Assembly (NCBI GenBank): GCA_964016885.1
Contig: OZ024742.1
Span: 119,919,870-119,983,869 of the forward strand
Origin: Eledone cirrhosa
Lineage: Eukaryota > Mollusca > Cephalopoda > Octopoda > Eledonidae
Length of the DNA stretch: 64,000 bases
Direction of reading: 5' to 3'
Shown here piece after piece: positions 60,059-64,000 of the stretch. The notes beneath the pieces are model-generated. The model did not search any database and was not told the origin of the DNA. It was given only the letters and a program-made list of their open reading frames with translations. Within the stretch, counting starts at the first letter, position 1, and the number at the start of each line of letters is the position of its first letter. Both the position numbers and the translations under genes were made by a program.

Positions 60059-60220
60059 AATAATGGTTTCTGATTTAGGCACAAGGTTAACAATTTTGGT
60101 GCTTTATTTTATCGACTCCATAAGGATGAAAGGTAAAGCTGGAGGGATTTGAACTCAGAACGTAAAGGCCATAACTTTATGTCACAAAGCATGTCTGACA
60201 CTCTACCAATACTGATCAGC
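60059..60220 (-). mobile_element. tRNA-derived SINE, OR2-like, internally deleted
   Basis: 'aatggtttctgatttaggca', deletion after 'caattttggtgctttatttt', B-box region 'gagggatttgaactcagaac', head 'ctctaccaatactgatcag'. Confidence 0.75.
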
Positions 60221-60256
60221 TTTGTATATAGTTTCATAGCTTAAGTATATATATAC

Positions 60257-60678
60257 TGGAATTTTGTATTTCAGAAGAAATACAGTATGTTTAAAATAAA
60301 CATTTAGAGAGTTGTAGCTATGCCAAAACACCAGCGACTAATGTCGTCAGGCAGTGTTCAGCTGAAGCAAGGGGGACAATCATGGATGCACATTTCAAAC
60401 TGAACTGGTTCTCATCAGCACGGGCTCTCCCACTCTTGCAACTGCTGGACTTTGAAAACAGGCGAGAATATATGGTTTTCTCGTCTGTGTAAATGAGGTG
60501 ATTAATCTCGTTTGCATATGAAGCTGTATAAGTTGGCTCAACTTATAATAAAATTACAATTTAGCTTCAAGCATAGTTGTATACAGATATGCATTGGAAT
60601 TTTGTATTTCAGAAGAAATACGGTATGTTTAAAATAAACATTTAGAGAGCCGTAGCTATGCCAAAACACCAGCGGCTA
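60257..60678. repeat. Pair of 84-bp direct repeats with 338-bp spacing
   Basis: 60257-60340 and 60595-60678 both read 'tggaattttgtatttcagaa' ... 'tagctatgccaaaacaccag' with about four differences. The 254-bp spacer is non-coding and less AT-rich at its centre ('cacgggctctcccactcttg'). Could be a short tandem of a 338-bp unit or a miniature element with direct terminal repeats. Confidence 0.8.
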
Positions 60679-60986
60679 TCTGTATGTGGTTGATGGCTGA
60701 GAAAGAGTTCTCAATACTAAAGTAGAGCTTAAATATTCATTTTATTATGGCTAAATAGTGAGTAACAAGACACTATTTAGCCTTCATAAAATGTGTATGT
60801 ATATATATATAATTAAGAATGTTTTTTCCAAAGGGGAATGAAAGGGAACTACACTTAAATAAGGCACGTTATATATTCTCTTTCTCTACCCCAAAGAAAT
60901 ATATAAATACTGAAGTTGACCAATATTATTTGACATTCCTAATGATTTCAAATGAACAAAACTGTTATAGTTATGTAGAAGTCATT

Positions 60987-60989
<3 letters not shown>

Positions 60990-61020
<31 letters not shown>

Positions 61021-61045
61021 TATATATATACATGCATGCACACAT
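60990..61045. repeat. (TA)n/(CA)n microsatellite
   Basis: TA run, then CA run, then TA run. Confidence 0.9.
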
Positions 61046-63569
61046 AGTTGTTTTCTTTTAAACAGATAAATTATTTCTTAGGAACAAATTATCAGCACCA
61101 GTAAATTGACCAAAAATATTCAAAGAAGCAGTAATGATGCATCAGCACTTTAAAGCTGCAATGAGTGCCAACAGGCATTTTAAAAACTTACATCAATTTA
61201 CTGACACAAATTCAACTCATTCCACGGAGTAATATAATATTTAAAAAAGATTTTAAATAACATCTTTTTTCTAAGATTCACAGATATGAAAGCATTAGCA
61301 ATACCACAAGCACCAAAATGGAGATGGTATTAATTAGTAGTAAATTACACATAAGTGTTTAGTTAGATATTACATACTTTAAAAAAAAAGGGGGACACAT
61401 AAATAAATTAAAACAGTATTATGATAAATATGGTATAGTCAAACCTTAGTAAGAACAAACTAAAAAAAATAGAAATATTCCCCCACCTCAACTAAAATAT
61501 ATAAAGCTTTCAGTTTGCATAAAAATATAGTTTAAACAAGTTAAAGTTAAAATAGATAGAGATGCGGGTAGCAACCTAAATCTTAAAATAATTATTATTT
61601 CTACTATAGGCACAAGGCCAAATAATAATAATAATTGAATAAAAATTTGCCCCATTTTTGCACTCTCCTACAACTTTGGCAAACATCCCACAATATTTAA
61701 ATAATAATTTGTGCAGGAAGCTGCCATCAACCTATGTGAAAAATTATAAATTAACATTACAAATTCCATCTTCAAGGATTCAAACATGTTGATGGTAACA
61801 CATACCTACACATACAAAATACCAATAAATAACAGTGTAAACCAAAGGAAATCTTAAGGAAAATTGATGTTTTTATAAAGGAAGCTGTAAGTAATTGGCT
61901 TAAAAGTTAAAACTTTGTTCACTCTAACAAAGTACTGGCTGACCTTAATCTTGTTCATCACAATACTTCATATATATATAGTTAGCTACAACCAGTGAAG
62001 AAATAATGGTAGCCCATCATCTATAACTTACAGCCATTTATTTGAAGACAGAAAAGGAAGTTGAGATTTCCATATATTTACTAGAATCTTTGTCCCCCAA
62101 AACCTTCAATTGAAGACATTTTCCGTTTTAACTCAAACATTCTTTATTGGCAGTGATAAATTAACTTTCAGATGCCGTATTCAATATTGTGAAACAATAA
62201 ATTACAGCTGATAAAGCAGCTTCTTCAAGCAAAAAGACCATAATTGATCTACTGCAACTACAATTTAAATTATCCCACTATGTGATTCATCATATAAATG
62301 AAGTGGATGTAAGGATGTAACCCAGTAGAGCTATGAGTGATCTTGCCACTGAATTTAGGGAAGTTGATTTACCCATGGAAGAACAGGATTCTACTTTAAG
62401 AATAAGTAAATGAAAGAAATACTCATTAATTCCACAGAGATTTAGTGGCTTACATCAGTGAAGGTATGGTACTAATTTTCAGCTATATTGAGTAAGTCAC
62501 TGTGAATAAACTGTGTAATACTAAGGTCAAAGATCACTGGCAATGACAGAATGCAACAAAACTATTATTTTCGTCCATATAGAGGAACACAATTTGGATT
62601 TAAGTTACATTGTATTCCTTTAATCAAAATGTTTAGAATCAAACTATCATCATGGAAGTCAATCTGCCACAATATATTCCTTTCATTTATGCAACATAGA
62701 GTCGGATCATTGAATTGGTAATAATTATAGTAGAATAATTGAACAAAGAGAACATGTGAGTAAAGAAAACTAAAACAGCTTCTTACATTTCCTATCACAA
62801 TTTCAATAAAAGTTATCCATATTTTAAGCTTAGTAGTTACAAACATTGGGGCTGCAAGACTATATGTTCCTCTAGTATTCCTATTTTTAAATGAAACATT
62901 ACACTTTTGATCACTGTACCAATATAAGAATTCACCAATTTCCAACAATGGAAGAGAAAGTTGGATCACCAAAATTTAACTTTATGCTTTAAAACCCCAA
63001 AACAGCTTTTAACAAAATAAAGCAAGCAAAATTGAAAGCAGAAAAGCAAGACAAATTTAAAGGAAAAATATTTGACTAAACTTAAATATTTTATGTTGAT
63101 CTACCTAGATTTAGAATAATCAACATGTACCATTTAACAAGTTTACAATATCAGTACTTCAACATGCTTTTGTTTAAAAAGTATCAACAATGACAAAAAC
63201 TGACGGTACAGTGTGTTTTGTGTAAAATGTTTGGATTTATAAAGAAATTACCTATTCTATCACTGGAGTAGTGCCATTGCAATTTCCACTCATTGTTGAG
63301 AGAAATGAGATATACCTATGTATGTATATATCATGCTAGTATACTTTATTACACACAGAACCTCATCTCTGTAATAAAAGGCTAGTCATAGCACTGTATT
63401 TAGTCACACCATTGTACCTAGTTATATCTCTGTACCTAGTTACTGACACCACCAGTCATATCATGTAGAATCTGTAACTCCTGTGGTGTGTCTTGGGCAT
63501 TTTAAATCTGGCAGAACCCATTACCTTTCCAGTTCTGAATGCAGCTGATTTCTTCCAGAGATAGAGAGA
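61046..63569. other. GALNT intron, mostly unique AT-rich sequence
   Basis: Contains only a SINE 3' scrap at about 61592-61621 ('ctactataggcacaaggcca') and (AAT)n. A 135-codon minus-strand frame at 62972-62565 has no recognisable motif, no flanking splice logic and AT-driven composition, so it is not called as a gene. Confidence 0.45.
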
Positions 63570-63742
63570 GGAAGAGATATAGAATAAGAATCAACCCCAC
63601 TACTGGACTGGTACTTCTTTTATTGACCTTGAAAATATGAAAGGCTAAGTTGGCCTCAGCTATATTTGAATTCAGAAAGCTGGAATGAATACCACAAAGC
63701 ATTCTATCTAATGTTCTAATGACTCTGCCAATTTCCTGCCCA
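63570..63742 (-). mobile_element. tRNA-derived SINE, OR2-like, old
   Basis: 'tactggactggtacttcttt', 'attgaccttgaaaatatgaa', 'aggctaagttggcctcagct', 'atatttgaattcagaaagct', head 'taatgactctgccaatttcc'. Strongly diverged; 3' end lost. Confidence 0.65.
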
Positions 63743-64000
63743 TACCTAGTCATATTATTTTCAGAAAAAATCTAACCATCTGTAGACTACTACTTAGAAA
63801 ACTTAGAAATTTAGAAACAGAATATTATAGTATAGGAAGTCTCAATTCAAATCCTATTGGGGTTAATTAATACCCCCTCTTCCCCCCATCAATAAATAAA
63901 CAGTAATAAGTTATAAGTAATCCAAATGAAAGTATAATGTTGACCAAATATTTTTTCTTGTTTTCATTAATAAAGTTCTTTTAAGCACCACTGTTTAAGT

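Noticed and set aside
60341..60594. CTGATGAG...GAAA on the minus strand, looking like a hammerhead ribozyme core
   Set aside because: A four-pair stem II could be drawn, but I found no complementary partners for stems I and III, so the motif is most likely chance. A covariance-model search would settle it.
62565..62972. 135-codon minus-strand ORF
   Set aside because: No domain, no homology I recognise, AT-driven residue use, and no supporting splice or start context. It lies in a GALNT intron region.

Overview
This is a nuclear genome window from a cephalopod, most likely an octopod. The reasons are large AT-rich introns, abundant tRNA-derived SINEs of the kind known from octopus, (GATGAT)n- and (ATT)n-tailed retroelement remnants, and two recognisable animal genes, both on the minus strand. 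Nothing looks bacterial, viral or plasmid-like.

Gene 1 is a complete glutathione synthetase (GSS) gene. I rebuilt it from 12 coding exons between 35962 (ATG) and 3107 (TAA). All exons have GT-AG borders and compatible phases, and they sum to 1467 nt (488 codons plus stop; human GSS is 474 aa). The enzyme ligates gamma-glutamylcysteine and glycine using ATP, the last step of cytosolic glutathione synthesis. Substrate, Mg and ATP-grasp motifs are all visible. A non-coding first exon is likely near 37.74 kb.

Gene 2 is only partly in the window. Its last two coding exons (57256..57178 and 54158..54100, minus strand) encode the C-terminal part of the ricin-type lectin domain of a polypeptide N-acetylgalactosaminyltransferase closest to GALNT1/GALNT13. 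This is a Golgi enzyme that starts mucin-type O-glycosylation. The rest lies to the right of the window.

The remaining sequence is introns and an intergenic stretch (about 37.9-54 kb) packed with mobile-element remains. These include a piggyBac-like element with a decayed transposase (12.76-15.34 kb); two families of TTAA-targeting MITEs; hAT-like MITEs, one holding a TTAA element inside it; at least four kinds of broken non-LTR reverse transcriptase genes, one with a PHD-like zinc finger; about 25 tRNA-derived SINE copies, including a same-orientation array of about ten at 47.68-49.89 kb; a second tRNA-SINE family; several minisatellites; and long foldback hairpins.

The most striking structure is a 49-bp minisatellite in GSS intron 9. 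It starts exactly at the exon 9 splice donor, and nine of its units repeat the donor core at perfect 49-bp spacing. A separate 39-bp minisatellite, about 18 units, lies in the same intron. I found no CRISPR array, rRNA gene, genuine tRNA gene or operon-like system.
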